Positions 53,012 to 63,881 of a stretch of 64,000 nucleotides of DNA are shown here, in pieces. Where the stretch lies: positions 682,001 through 746,000 of the forward strand of contig NZ_JBAJMV010000001.1 of assembly GCF_036880965.1 (NCBI RefSeq), given 5' to 3'. Within the stretch, counting starts at the first letter, position 1. Each line of letters opens with the position of its first letter. The translations under genes were made by a program, and so were the position numbers. Under the pieces are notes generated by a model. That model had not been told where the DNA came from. It saw only the letters and a program-made list of their open reading frames with translations, and searched no databases. The stretch comes from JAUASW01 sp036880965 (GTDB lineage Bacteria > Pseudomonadota > Gammaproteobacteria > Burkholderiales > Burkholderiaceae_C).

Positions 53012-54352
53012 ATGAGCCTGGTTTTCCCCCACACCTTCGTCCCCTGGTTTCGCTCGGTCGCGCCCTACATCCATGCCTACCGAGGAGAAACCTTCGTCAT
53101 CGGGATGACCGGTGAGCTGGTCGAGGCCGGCAAGCTGAACCATTTTGTGCAGGACCTGTCCATCCTGCACGCCATGGGCATCAACCTGGTGCTGGTCCAC
53201 GGCTTCCGGCCGCAGGTGAACGAGCAACTGGCCGCCAAGGGCCAGATGCCCCGCTACAGCCACGGCATCCGCATCACGGACGCGATTGCCCTCGATTGCG
53301 CCCAGGAGGCCGCCGGCCAACTGCGCTTCGAGATCGAGGCCGCGTTCTCGCAGGGCCTGCCCAACACGCCCATGGCCAACGCCGCGGTGCGTGTGGTCTC
53401 GGGCAACTTCCTGACCGCACGACCCGTGGGCATCGTGGACGGCGTGGATTTCCAGCACAGCGGCGTGGTCCGCAAGGTCGACGCCTCGGCAATCCAGCGC
53501 GTGCTGGACATCGGCGCCATCGTCCTGCTGTCTCCCTTCGGCTTTTCGCCCACCGGCGAGGCCTTCAACCTGACGATGGAAGACGTGGCAACCAGCACCG
53601 CCATCGCCCTGCAGGCCGACAAGCTCTTGTTTGTCTGTGAAGTGCCGGGCGTGCGCGAGAACCCGGAGGACCCGGAAAGCGCCATCGACACCGAATTGGC
53701 CGTGGCCGATGCCAAGCGCATGCTGGCCCGGCTGCCCCGGCCCACTTCACCCACCGACGTGGCCTTCTACCTGCAGCATTGCGTCAAGGCCTGCGAGGCC
53801 GGCGTCGAGCGCTCGCACATCCTGCCGCTGGCCGTGGATGGTGCCGTGCTGCAGGAGGTCTACACCCACGACGGCATCGGCACCATGGTGGTGGACGAAA
53901 AACTGGAAAGCCTGCGTGAAGCAAGTTCGGACGACATAGGCGGCATCCTGACGCTGATCGAGCCCTTCGAGCGCGATGGCACCCTGGTCAAGCGCGACCG
54001 CACCGAGATCGAGCGCGACATCGAGCTCTACACGGTGATCGAGCATGACGGCGTGATCTTCGGCTGCGCGGCGCTCTACCCTTACGTGGAAGCCAAGACC
54101 GCGGAGATGGCGGCGCTGACGGTCTCTCCGGCCGTGCAAGGCCAGGGTGACGGCGACCGCATCTTGAAGCGCGTCGAGCAGCGTGCCAAGGCCATGGGCC
54201 TCTCGAGCATCTTCGTCCTGACCACCCGCACCATGCATTGGTTCATCAAGCGCGGCTTCGTGCAGGTCGACCCGGACTGGCTGCCCGAGGAACGCAAGCG
54301 CAAGTACAACTGGGACCGGCGCTCGCAGGTGCTGGTGAAAAAACTCAGCTAA
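53012..54352 (+). CDS. argA: Amino-acid N-acetyltransferase (N-acetylglutamate synthase)
   Basis: A 446-residue enzyme that makes N-acetylglutamate from glutamate and acetyl-CoA, the first step of arginine synthesis. An amino-acid-kinase-like regulatory domain (VLVHGFRPQVNEQL, VRVVSGNFLTARP) occupies about 1-290, and a GNAT domain (AALTVSPAVQGQGDGDRIL) lies at about 300-446. The ATG at 53012 matches E. coli ArgA length (443). It diverges from hrpA by 26 nt. Confidence 0.95.
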   Translation: MSLVFPHTFVPWFRSVAPYIHAYRGETFVIGMTGELVEAGKLNHFVQDLSILHAMGINLVLVHGFRPQVNEQLAAKGQMPRYSHGIRITDAIALDCAQEAAGQLRFEIEAAFSQGLPNTPMANAAVRVVSGNFLTARPVGIVDGVDFQHSGVVRKVDASAIQRVLDIGAIVLLSPFGFSPTGEAFNLTMEDVATSTAIALQADKLLFVCEVPGVRENPEDPESAIDTELAVADAKRMLARLPRPTSPTDVAFYLQHCVKACEAGVERSHILPLAVDGAVLQEVYTHDGIGTMVVDEKLESLREASSDDIGGILTLIEPFERDGTLVKRDRTEIERDIELYTVIEHDGVIFGCAALYPYVEAKTAEMAALTVSPAVQGQGDGDRILKRVEQRAKAMGLSSIFVLTTRTMHWFIKRGFVQVDPDWLPEERKRKYNWDRRSQVLVKKLS

Positions 54353-54397
54353 GTTCTGTTTTTCGCCAAGAAGCTGAGCTGAAACCAGGCTTTTGTC

Positions 54398-54417
54398 GGC
54401 GCGCTACAGTGCGCGCC
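54398..54417 (+). promoter_or_regulatory. -10-like TACAGT framed by a 7-bp GC palindrome, upstream of yggX
   Basis: GGCGCGC (54398-54404) and GCGCGCC (54411-54417) flank TACAGT (54405-54410). A good -35 was not found (TTTTGT about 54391 gives a short spacer). It is either the promoter of yggX with an overlapping operator or a small terminator-like hairpin of argA. Confidence 0.4.
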
Positions 54418-54451
54418 ATTCTCTTTCTCTCCATCGAATTCGAGGTTTCTC

Positions 54452-54724
54452 ATGGCTCGCACCGTTCAATGCATCTATCTGAAGAAGGAAGGCGAGGGCC
54501 TGGATTTCGCGCCCTATCCTGGTGAGCTGGGCAAGCGCATCTGGGACAACGTCAGCAAGGAAGCCTGGGCCGCCTGGATGAAGCACCAGACCATGCTGGT
54601 GAACGAGAACCGCCTGAACCTGGCCGACCAGCGCGCCCGCCAATATCTGGCCCGCCAGATGGAGCAGTTTTTCTTCGGCGCTGGCGCTGAGCAGCCGGCG
54701 GGCTATGTCCCGCCGGCCGCATGA
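54452..54724 (+). CDS. yggX: Fe(II)-trafficking protein YggX
   Basis: A 90-residue cytosolic protein with the family start ARTVQCIYLKKEGEGLDF and the helical segments WAAWMKHQTMLVNENRLNL and ARQYLARQMEQFFFG. C7 is the conserved cysteine. YggX protects Fe-S clusters from oxidation and is involved in iron movement. A Fur-like box and an iron-binding protein gene follow. Confidence 0.97.
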   Translation: MARTVQCIYLKKEGEGLDFAPYPGELGKRIWDNVSKEAWAAWMKHQTMLVNENRLNLADQRARQYLARQMEQFFFGAGAEQPAGYVPPAA

Positions 54725-54756
54725 GCCTGACCCGCTCCGTTGATTAACACTCCTCA

Positions 54757-54775
54757 AATAAGAACCATTCTCGTT
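54757..54775 (+). promoter_or_regulatory. Fur-box-like operator
   Basis: AATAAGAACCATTCTCGTT is a 19-nt imperfect palindrome whose arms agree at 6 of 9 positions and resemble the Fur consensus in its GAGAATG/ATTCTC form (read on the reverse strand). It lies 40 nt before the iron-binding protein gene, in an AT-rich patch. Confidence 0.65.
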
Positions 54776-54815
54776 TGAGATAGACTCCGGACCATTCCCA
54801 ACGTCCGGAGTTCGC

Positions 54816-55856
54816 ATGTCCATCGCCCGCCGCAGCCTGCTGGCTGCCGCCCTCGCCTTGTCCCCGGCCACAGCCGCCCTCGCCGACGAGAAGGTGCTCA
54901 ATCTGTACTCGGCCCGTCACTACCAGACGGACGAAGCGCTGTATGCCAACTTCACCAAGGCCACCGGCATCAAGATCAACCGGGTGGACACCGACGATGC
55001 CGGCCTCCTGGCCCGCCTGAAGAGCGAAGGCGCGGCCAGTCCGGCCGATGTGGTGCTTCTGGTCGATGCGGCGCGCCTCTGGCAGGCCGAAGCCACCGGC
55101 TTGTTCCTGCCGATCAAGTCTGCCGTGCTGGAAGAGCGCATCCCCGCCCAACTGCGCGCGGCACCCACGGCCGCTGGTACGGCCTGGTTCGGTCTCTCGA
55201 CCCGCGCTCGCATGGTCGTCTACAACAAGCTGGCCGTGAAGAAGGCCGATGTGCAGACCTACCAGGACCTCGGAGACCCGAAGAACAAGGGCCGCCTGTG
55301 CACCCGCTCGGGCTCGCATCCCTACAACCTCTCCCTGTTCGGCTCGCTGCATGAGCATCTGGGGCCTGAGCGCACCGAAACCCTGCTCAAGGGCATGGTG
55401 GCCAATATGGCGCGTGAACCCAAGGGCGGCGATACCGACCAGATCAAGGCCGTGGCCAGCGGCGAATGCACGATAGGCCTGACCAACAGTTATTACCTGG
55501 CTCGCATGATGCGCTCGAGCAAGCCCGAGGACAGGGAAGCCGTGGAGAAGATCGGCTATGTGTTCCCCAACCAGCAGACCTGGGGCACCCATGTGAATAT
55601 CGCTGGCGGCGCCGTGGCCCGCCACACAAAGAACCGCGAAGTCGCCATCAGGTTCCTGGAATATCTGAGCAGCACGGAAGCCCAGAACTATTTCGCCAAT
55701 GGCAACAATGAATGGCCGGCGGTGCCGGGCGTGCGCCCCGCCAACCCGGCCCTGGATGCCATGGGTAGTTTCAAGACCGAAACCATCCCGATTGCCGTGG
55801 TTGGCTCGAATTTCCCCAAGGTGCAGCAAATGCTGGACCGTGCCGGATTCAAATAA
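54816..55856 (+). CDS. Periplasmic ferric-iron-binding protein (FbpA/FutA family)
   Basis: A 346-residue ABC-type substrate-binding protein. A signal peptide covers residues 1-23 (cut after ALA), and the mature start KVLNLYSARHYQTDEALY is typical of Fe(III) binders. The adjacent tyrosines in TNSYYLARM are characteristic iron ligands. The upstream Fur-like box predicts induction by iron starvation. No permease or ATPase gene follows, so it would use transporter parts encoded elsewhere. Confidence 0.9.
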   Translation: MSIARRSLLAAALALSPATAALADEKVLNLYSARHYQTDEALYANFTKATGIKINRVDTDDAGLLARLKSEGAASPADVVLLVDAARLWQAEATGLFLPIKSAVLEERIPAQLRAAPTAAGTAWFGLSTRARMVVYNKLAVKKADVQTYQDLGDPKNKGRLCTRSGSHPYNLSLFGSLHEHLGPERTETLLKGMVANMAREPKGGDTDQIKAVASGECTIGLTNSYYLARMMRSSKPEDREAVEKIGYVFPNQQTWGTHVNIAGGAVARHTKNREVAIRFLEYLSSTEAQNYFANGNNEWPAVPGVRPANPALDAMGSFKTETIPIAVVGSNFPKVQQMLDRAGFK

Positions 55857-55917
55857 AACCGTGCCCGAGTGACTTTCGTTGCATATTCACCGCAGTATGT
55901 TTGCCGGCGGTCGTGTC

Positions 55918-55923
55918 TATAAT
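55918..55923 (+). promoter_or_regulatory. -10 element of the H-NS family gene
   Basis: A perfect TATAAT lies 49 nt before the ATG at 55973, with TG 2 nt further out than in an extended -10. The best -35 at 17 bp is weak (GTATGT, 55895-55900). Confidence 0.55.
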
Positions 55924-55972
55924 CGGCCAATCCAGACCGCTGGCTCTTGATAACTTGCGAGGATTTGCACCG

Positions 55973-56272
55973 ATGGCTTTGCTCAAAGACCTGCTGGCCC
56001 AACGCGCCGCACTCGATCAACAAATTTCCGAAACCAAGGACCGCGAGCGCGCCGACGCGATCAACAAGGTCAAATCGTTGATGTCCGAATATGGGCTGAC
56101 GATCGCCGATTTGAACAGCCGCCCCGCCAAGGCCGCCAAGTCCACCACCAAGGTGGCTGCCAAGTATCGCAACAAGGCGACCGGCGAAACCTGGAGCGGC
56201 CGGGGCCTGCAGCCCAAGTGGTTGAAGGCCGCAATCTCCGGCGGCGCCAAGCTGGACGACTTCCACGTCTGA
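55973..56272 (+). CDS. H-NS family nucleoid protein
   Basis: A 99-residue DNA-binding protein. An N-terminal coiled-coil dimerisation part (about 1-45) is joined by a Lys/Ala linker to the C-terminal H-NS domain: YRNKATGETWSGRGLQPKWL followed by ISGGAKLDDFHV. Such Bph/H-NS proteins of betaproteobacteria silence AT-rich foreign DNA. GAGG lies 10 nt before the ATG; a rho-independent terminator follows at 56312. Confidence 0.95.
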   Translation: MALLKDLLAQRAALDQQISETKDRERADAINKVKSLMSEYGLTIADLNSRPAKAAKSTTKVAAKYRNKATGETWSGRGLQPKWLKAAISGGAKLDDFHV

Positions 56273-56311
56273 GCCTGCCCGCACAGGACAAGACAGCGCA
56301 TTGATTGAAAG

Positions 56312-56338
56312 AGCCGCCCTTCGGGCGGCTTTCTTTTT
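56312..56338 (+). terminator. Rho-independent terminator after the H-NS gene
   Basis: An 8-bp perfect stem (56312-56319 with 56323-56330, loop TTC) is followed by TTCTTTTT. Confidence 0.93.
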
Positions 56339-56485
56339 GCACGGTCTGGCCAATAGCCCCGCCAAGCCACCGCGGGTTTGCTCTGCCACCCATTTGCAGG
56401 CCCCGCCGGGGATATTCGGCCCGCATGGGCATTACCCACTGCTAGCATCGCCGCCTGCTGTAGCCCCGCCTGCCTGACAATTCCC

Positions 56486-59158
56486 GTGGACGATTTGTTG
56501 CCCCCGCCGACCGATGGTGATGCTGGCTTGCCCCGTGCGCGCCGGAAAATGCCCAACTGGCTGGCGCCGTGGCTGATCGGTCTGGCCTATTTTCTGGCTG
56601 GTCTGCCGACAATATTGGCGAGCCCGGCCGGCCATGAATACCTGATCGGCACCGGCCTGGCCCTGGCGGGCTTGAGCCTCGTGGGCCCGCGATTGCTGCC
56701 GGCCTTGTTTTGCGCTTCGCTGCTGTTGGGTTTGCTCGGGAATCTGCCCCTGCAGTGGGCATTTTTCCAGGCCATTGCCGAATTGCTCGGCCCGGGCCTG
56801 GGCGCGATGCTTTTGCGGCAAATGCCCTGGCGCTCACTGGACCGCTGGTCGGGCCGCCTCGCCTTCCTGGTGTTTGGCGTCGCACTGCCTCCCTTGCTGA
56901 GCAGCCTGGGCTTGCTGGCACTGCGCAGCCTCAGCGAACCGGTCGCGCCAGACATCCTGAGCGGATCACTGTGGCTCGGAGTTGCGGGCCGCGCCCTGGG
57001 TGTGCTGGGTCTGGGACTGCCCATTCTTTGGCTGGGGCGGCGCTATCAGCAGTCGCAGCTGGAACAACTCGCCTGGCAGGGCCTGACCGACCAGACCAGC
57101 AGCGGGACCTGTGAATGGGATTTGCAGACTGGTCACAAGCAGGCTTCCGCCAACTGGCAGGCATGGGCCGGCGCCGAAGGCGACTGGCTGGGCTGGCTGG
57201 AGCACAGCCACCCGCTGGACCGCTCAGCGATCCTGGCAAGCCTGCAGGAGCTGCAAACCCAGCCCGGCAAGGAATCCTTCGACACCACACTGCGACTGCG
57301 CATCAAGCCTGGTGGCGAATGGCGCGACTTCCGCCTGCATCTTCAAGTGCTCAGGCGAGACCGCCATGGCAAGGCTGAGCGCCTGCGCACCCTCTTGCAT
57401 GACGTGGACTGGGAGCGCAGCTCGGCAGAGCGCCAACGGCTGGCCACCCACCTGTTCCAGCACCTGAACGAGGGCCTGGCTGTCGTCGATCCGCAGTTCA
57501 TGGTCGTCGACGTCAACCCCAGCTACTGCCGAATGCTCAGGGCTGAGCGCGAGCGCCTCCTGAAGCAGCCGGCCCTCCCCCTGAGCAGCGCAGTACTCGG
57601 CGATGCCGGCCACGACCTTGCAGTCGTACGCGAGACCTTGCGCGCCACCGGGCTCTGGCAAGGGCAGATCCGCGTGCGCCGCAGCGACGGCGAGCTGTGC
57701 GCCTTCCAACTCACGCTCTCCAGCGTCCAGGAAGCGGCGGGACCGGCGCGCTATCACGTGCTCACGCTGGCCGACAGCCGCAGCCAGCCATTGCCCGATG
57801 AACTGGCCCAGCAAGCCCGGCAAGACCACCTGACCGGACTGCCCACCCACCGCGAGCTGCTGCACATGCTGGAAGAGGCACTGCCGCTGAGCCAGCGCGA
57901 GGGCTTCATGCTCTGCGTCTGCTGCGTGGACCTGGACGGCTTTCGTCAGCTCAATGAGCGCCATGGCCAGGCGGCCGGCGATCAGCTGATCCATCAGGTG
58001 GCACAGCGCCTGCTGCACGCGCTGCGCAGCGCACCCCAATGGCGCGACTTGCTGGCCCGGCTCAATGGCGACGAGTTCGCCCTGGTACTGCGCTGCCGCA
58101 ACCAGGAGGAGGCGCAACTGGCGCTGGAGCGCCTGCTCAATGTGCTGCGCGCACCGCATGTGCTGCCGGGCAGTTCAGCCCCCCTGAGCCTGACCGCCAG
58201 CATCGGTGCCACGCTCTATCCGCTGGACCCGAGCGATGGCGAGACCCTGCTTCGCCACGCCACACAGGCGCTGCACCAGGTCAAGCGCAATGGCCGCGAT
58301 GCCGCCCGTTTCTTCGACACCGAGAAGCGTGCCCGCAAGGAAGCCCAGGCCCTGGCCCTGGCGCGCATGCAGGAAGCGCTCGACTCGCAGGAGCTGCGCC
58401 TGTACTACCAGCCCAAGGTCGACATGCGCCATGCCAAGGTGCTGGGCGTGGAAGCCTTGCTGCGCTGGCAGCATCCGCAGCGCGGCCTGCTGGCACCGGC
58501 ACACTTCCTGCCGCTGCTGGAAGGCACGGGCCTCGGTGTGCGGGTGGGCGACTGGGTGATCGAGCAGGCCCTCAAGCAATCGGCCGCCTGGCTTGGCCTG
58601 GGCCTGCGGCTGGACGTCAGTGTCAACGTGGCGGCCCGGCATCTGCAAAGTGCCGATTTCGGCCAGCGGCTGCAGGAGTTGCTGGGGCGGCATGACCCGC
58701 TGGTCGCTCACCACCTGACGCTGGAGGTGCTCGAATCGGCCGCCCTGGCCGATGTCGATGCCACACATGCGCTCTTGCAACGCTGCCGCCGCCTGGGTGT
58801 GCGATCTGCGCTCGACGATTTCGGCACCGGCTATGCCAACCTCACCTACCTGAAGCGCCTGCCGGTGGATGTGCTGAAGATCGACCGCTCCTTCGTGCAA
58901 AGCATGCTGGCCGATGAGCAGGACCGCGCCATCGTGGAAGGCGTCATCAAGCTGGCCCAGAGTTTTGGCTGTGGCGTGATAGCGGAAGGGGTGGAATCAC
59001 CCGCCCACGCTCAGGCGCTCCTGAAGCTGGGATGCACCCAGGGCCAGGGCAGCGGCATCGCCTCGCCGATGCCGGCCGACGAGGTCGCCGCCTGGGTTCA
59101 GGGCTTTGTGCGCGGAGGCTGGCCGGGCCCGGTGCGGCAGCCCATCACGGTAGACTGA
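56486..59158 (+). CDS. Membrane-bound PAS-GGDEF-EAL cyclic-di-GMP protein
   Basis: About 890 residues. Five or six hydrophobic segments (about 20-190) form a MASE-like sensor; two PAS-like regions follow (about 206-320 and 325-440). The GGDEF domain carries NGDEF near residue 526, with Asn in place of the first Gly. The EAL domain keeps EALLRW (about 654), DDFGTGY (776) and EGVES. Phosphodiesterase activity is therefore likely, and cyclase activity doubtful. The start is uncertain: GTG at 56486 or ATG at 56549, neither with a strong ribosome site. It lies 4 nt upstream of dnaG. Confidence 0.88.
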   Translation: MDDLLPPPTDGDAGLPRARRKMPNWLAPWLIGLAYFLAGLPTILASPAGHEYLIGTGLALAGLSLVGPRLLPALFCASLLLGLLGNLPLQWAFFQAIAELLGPGLGAMLLRQMPWRSLDRWSGRLAFLVFGVALPPLLSSLGLLALRSLSEPVAPDILSGSLWLGVAGRALGVLGLGLPILWLGRRYQQSQLEQLAWQGLTDQTSSGTCEWDLQTGHKQASANWQAWAGAEGDWLGWLEHSHPLDRSAILASLQELQTQPGKESFDTTLRLRIKPGGEWRDFRLHLQVLRRDRHGKAERLRTLLHDVDWERSSAERQRLATHLFQHLNEGLAVVDPQFMVVDVNPSYCRMLRAERERLLKQPALPLSSAVLGDAGHDLAVVRETLRATGLWQGQIRVRRSDGELCAFQLTLSSVQEAAGPARYHVLTLADSRSQPLPDELAQQARQDHLTGLPTHRELLHMLEEALPLSQREGFMLCVCCVDLDGFRQLNERHGQAAGDQLIHQVAQRLLHALRSAPQWRDLLARLNGDEFALVLRCRNQEEAQLALERLLNVLRAPHVLPGSSAPLSLTASIGATLYPLDPSDGETLLRHATQALHQVKRNGRDAARFFDTEKRARKEAQALALARMQEALDSQELRLYYQPKVDMRHAKVLGVEALLRWQHPQRGLLAPAHFLPLLEGTGLGVRVGDWVIEQALKQSAAWLGLGLRLDVSVNVAARHLQSADFGQRLQELLGRHDPLVAHHLTLEVLESAALADVDATHALLQRCRRLGVRSALDDFGTGYANLTYLKRLPVDVLKIDRSFVQSMLADEQDRAIVEGVIKLAQSFGCGVIAEGVESPAHAQALLKLGCTQGQGSGIASPMPADEVAAWVQGFVRGGWPGPVRQPITVD

Positions 59159-59162
59159 AAGG

Positions 59163-61097
59163 GTGATTCCACCCGGCTTTATTCAGGACCTGCTGGCCCG
59201 CACCGACATCGTCGATGTGGTGAGCCGTCACGTCGAACTGAAAAAGGGTGGCGCCAACCTGATGGGGCTTTGCCCCTTCCACGGCGAGAAATCGCCGAGC
59301 TTCTCGGTCAGCCCGTCCAAGCAGTTCTATCACTGCTTCGGCTGCGGCGTGAACGGCAATGCGATCAGCTTCCTGATGGAGTACAGCGGCCTCGGTTTTG
59401 TCGAGGCCGTGCAGGAGCTGGCGCAAGGCGCCGGCATGCAGGTGCCCAGCGACGAGCGCTCGCCGCAGGATCGTGAACGCGCCGCCGAGCACAAGAAGCA
59501 CCAGGCCACGCTGAGCGAAACGCTCGAGCGCGCTGCGGCCCACTACCGCATGCAGCTCAAGGGCAATCAGCGCGCCGTCGAATACCTCAAGGGCCGCGGC
59601 CTGAGCGGCCAGATCGCCGCGCGCTTCGGCCTGGGCTATGCGCCCGAAGGCTGGCGCGCGCTGGCCAGCGCCTTCCCGTCGTATGACGAGCCGCTGCTCG
59701 TGGAATCGGGCCTGGTGATCCTGCACGAGGCGGAGCAGGAAGGCGGCGAGGCAAAAAGGTATGACCGCTTTCGCGACCGCGTGATGTTCCCGATCCGCAA
59801 TGTGCAGGGCGAGACCATAGGCTTTGGCGGCCGCGTGCTGGACAAGGGCGAGCCCAAATACCTGAACTCGCCCGAGACGCCGGTGTTCCACAAGGGCCGC
59901 GAGCTCTATGGCCTGTTTGAAGGCCGGGCGGCCTTCCGGCAGCGCGGCTATGCGCTGGTCGTCGAAGGCTATATGGACGTGGTCGCGCTCGCCCAGCACG
60001 GTTTCGGCAATGCCGTGGCCACGCTGGGTACCGCCTGCACGGCCGACCATGTGCAGAAGCTGTTCCGTTTCACTGACTCGGTCGTGTTCAGTTTCGATGG
60101 CGACGCCGCCGGACGGCGCGCCGCCGTGCGTGCGCTGGAAGCCTCGCTGCCGCACATCAACGAGATGCGCACGGTGCGCTTCCTGTTCCTGCCGACCGAG
60201 CACGACCCGGACTCCTATGTGCGCGAGCTCGGAGCGGATGCCTTCGAGCGCTGCATCGAGGCCGCGGTGCCGCTGTCGCGCCAACTGGTCGATACCAGCG
60301 CCGAAGGCTGCGATCTCTCCAGCGCCGAGGGACGGGCCCGGATGCTCGCCCGTGCCAAGCCCTTGTGGCTGGCGCTGCCCGATGGCCTGCTCAAGCGCCA
60401 GTTGCTGGGCGAACTGGCCAAGAAGGCGCAACTGCCGGATCAGGAGCTGATGTCCTTCTGGCAGGTCGCGACGGCCCGGCCATCGCCTTCCCACAGCCCT
60501 CCCGAGCACGCGATGACCGAGGGGCCACCGCCCGAGTACTTCGGCCCGATTGACGAGCATCATCCGGCACCACAACAGCCCCCGCGCCGCAAGCTTCAGC
60601 AGCAGGCTTCGCAACGCAAGCCCTGGCGCAAGGACTGGAAGCGCGACCCCGACGCAGACATGCCGCGCTTTCCGCGGCGCGCTCCGGCCGGCCCGGCCGA
60701 TGTCGCACTGCGCATGCTGCTGCTCAACAGTGTCTGGTGGGAGCAGCTCAGCCCTGAAGACCAGAGCCTCCTGCATGAGCTGCCGGAGCCGCATGGTTCG
60801 CTGGTGGCCTGGCTGGAGCGCTTCCTGGTCAACCATGGTCCGGGCGCCTGGACCGTGGTCGAGGCAGCCCTGATCGACGAAGGCTTGATCGAGCAGGTCC
60901 AGGCCCTGGGCGGCTGGGACCATGCCGAGGAGGCGGCGCTGGACGATTTGCGCGCCGTGCTCCGAGCGATGCTGATCGCGCGACTGGAGGAAGAACAGCG
61001 CCTGATCACCAGCGCCGGCGCCGCCGCAGACCTTGGCCGCTACCGCGAGCTGAACGAGCAGATCCGGCTCCTGAAGCAGCTCAGGCCGGCTGCTTGA
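59163..61097 (+). CDS. dnaG: DNA primase
   Basis: A 644-residue primase that lays RNA primers at the replication fork. The CHC2 zinc finger (CPFHGEKSPSF, CFGCG) lies at about 37-65, the Toprim motifs are VVEGYMDVV and FDGDAAGRRA, and a C-terminal helicase-binding region follows a Pro/Gln-rich linker. The start is a GTG at 59163 just after the preceding stop. In many proteobacteria rpsU precedes dnaG-rpoD; here a GGDEF/EAL gene does. Confidence 0.97.
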   Translation: MIPPGFIQDLLARTDIVDVVSRHVELKKGGANLMGLCPFHGEKSPSFSVSPSKQFYHCFGCGVNGNAISFLMEYSGLGFVEAVQELAQGAGMQVPSDERSPQDRERAAEHKKHQATLSETLERAAAHYRMQLKGNQRAVEYLKGRGLSGQIAARFGLGYAPEGWRALASAFPSYDEPLLVESGLVILHEAEQEGGEAKRYDRFRDRVMFPIRNVQGETIGFGGRVLDKGEPKYLNSPETPVFHKGRELYGLFEGRAAFRQRGYALVVEGYMDVVALAQHGFGNAVATLGTACTADHVQKLFRFTDSVVFSFDGDAAGRRAAVRALEASLPHINEMRTVRFLFLPTEHDPDSYVRELGADAFERCIEAAVPLSRQLVDTSAEGCDLSSAEGRARMLARAKPLWLALPDGLLKRQLLGELAKKAQLPDQELMSFWQVATARPSPSHSPPEHAMTEGPPPEYFGPIDEHHPAPQQPPRRKLQQQASQRKPWRKDWKRDPDADMPRFPRRAPAGPADVALRMLLLNSVWWEQLSPEDQSLLHELPEPHGSLVAWLERFLVNHGPGAWTVVEAALIDEGLIEQVQALGGWDHAEEAALDDLRAVLRAMLIARLEEEQRLITSAGAAADLGRYRELNEQIRLLKQLRPAA

Positions 61098-61106
61098 GCC
61101 ATTTTT

Positions 61107-61135
61107 TTGAAACTGCTCGACAAATCGGCGATAAT
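61107..61135 (+). promoter_or_regulatory. Strong sigma-70 promoter of rpoD
   Basis: TTGAAA (61107-61112) and GATAAT (61130-61135) are separated by exactly 17 bp, starting 10 bp after the dnaG stop. Transcription from here would give an rpoD leader of about 285 nt and allow rpoD expression independent of dnaG. Confidence 0.78.
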
Positions 61136-61426
61136 TCAGGGTTTTCGCGCGCGTCGTCAAGAGTGACGGCAGCCTGCTTGCCGGACCCGGCCACCCAGCG
61201 AAACTGGGCACCCATCGAGGTATCAAGGCCACCTTATCCGCCAGGGCTGCAATTGCAAACGTTCACGCCAACTTGAACGCGCCGCATGTCGACACCATAT
61301 CGATGGGTCCGACATGCCTGAAAAGCCGCCTGGGGGCCGCCTTCGTTGCCGTGCGAAGGTTGAGGACCCAGGTGGCCGCTGCATTGCCCGCCCAAATATT
61401 GACACGCACCGACCCCAAGGATCTGC
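61136..61426 (+). other. Long rpoD 5' leader with an 8-bp hairpin
   Basis: This stretch between the promoter and the rpoD ATG has no convincing gene. GCATGTCG (61284-61291) and CGACATGC (61310-61317) form a perfect 8-bp stem with an 18-nt loop. A TTGACA occurs near 61399 but is too close to the start codon to be useful. AAGGA lies 5 nt before the ATG. The length and hairpin suggest post-transcriptional control; no known riboswitch or thermometer class was recognised. Confidence 0.5.
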
Positions 61427-63676
<2,250 letters not shown>

Positions 63677-63697
<21 letters not shown>

Positions 63698-63761
63698 TCG
63701 GGTTGCGCCACAACCTGTAATCGGGTTGCGCTACAACCTGTAATCAGGTTTCCAAATAGGT
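63677..63761 (+). repeat. 23-bp tandem repeat enclosed in an 11-bp inverted repeat at the rpoD 3' end
   Basis: Two full units and one partial unit of a 23-bp repeat begin at 63688, 63711 and 63734; each starts CAACCTGTAATC. The rpoD stop TAA is inside unit 1. The outer arms ACCTATTTGGA (63677-63687) and TCCAAATAGGT (63751-63761) are perfect complements, so the message could fold into one large stem carrying smaller AACC/GGTT hairpins. Confidence 0.85.
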
Positions 63762-63795
63762 TGCCGCCGCTGGCGCGCAGGGCGAGTAACGCACC

Positions 63796-63821
63796 AGGGC
63801 CGGATTTATCCGGCCCTTTTT
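63796..63821 (+). terminator. Rho-independent terminator of rpoD
   Basis: An 8-bp perfect stem AGGGCCGG/CCGGCCCT (63796-63803 with 63810-63817, loop ATTTAT) is followed by TTTT (63818-63821). Confidence 0.93.
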
Positions 63822-63881
63822 CATGCCCGCGCCCCGCTACACTGCGAACAATTTCACGCTTCAGCCGCCCTACCCTCGCCC

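Noticed and set aside
50103..53015. 970-codon plus-strand frame opposite hrpA
   Set aside because: Antisense shadow of the helicase; no recognisable domain.
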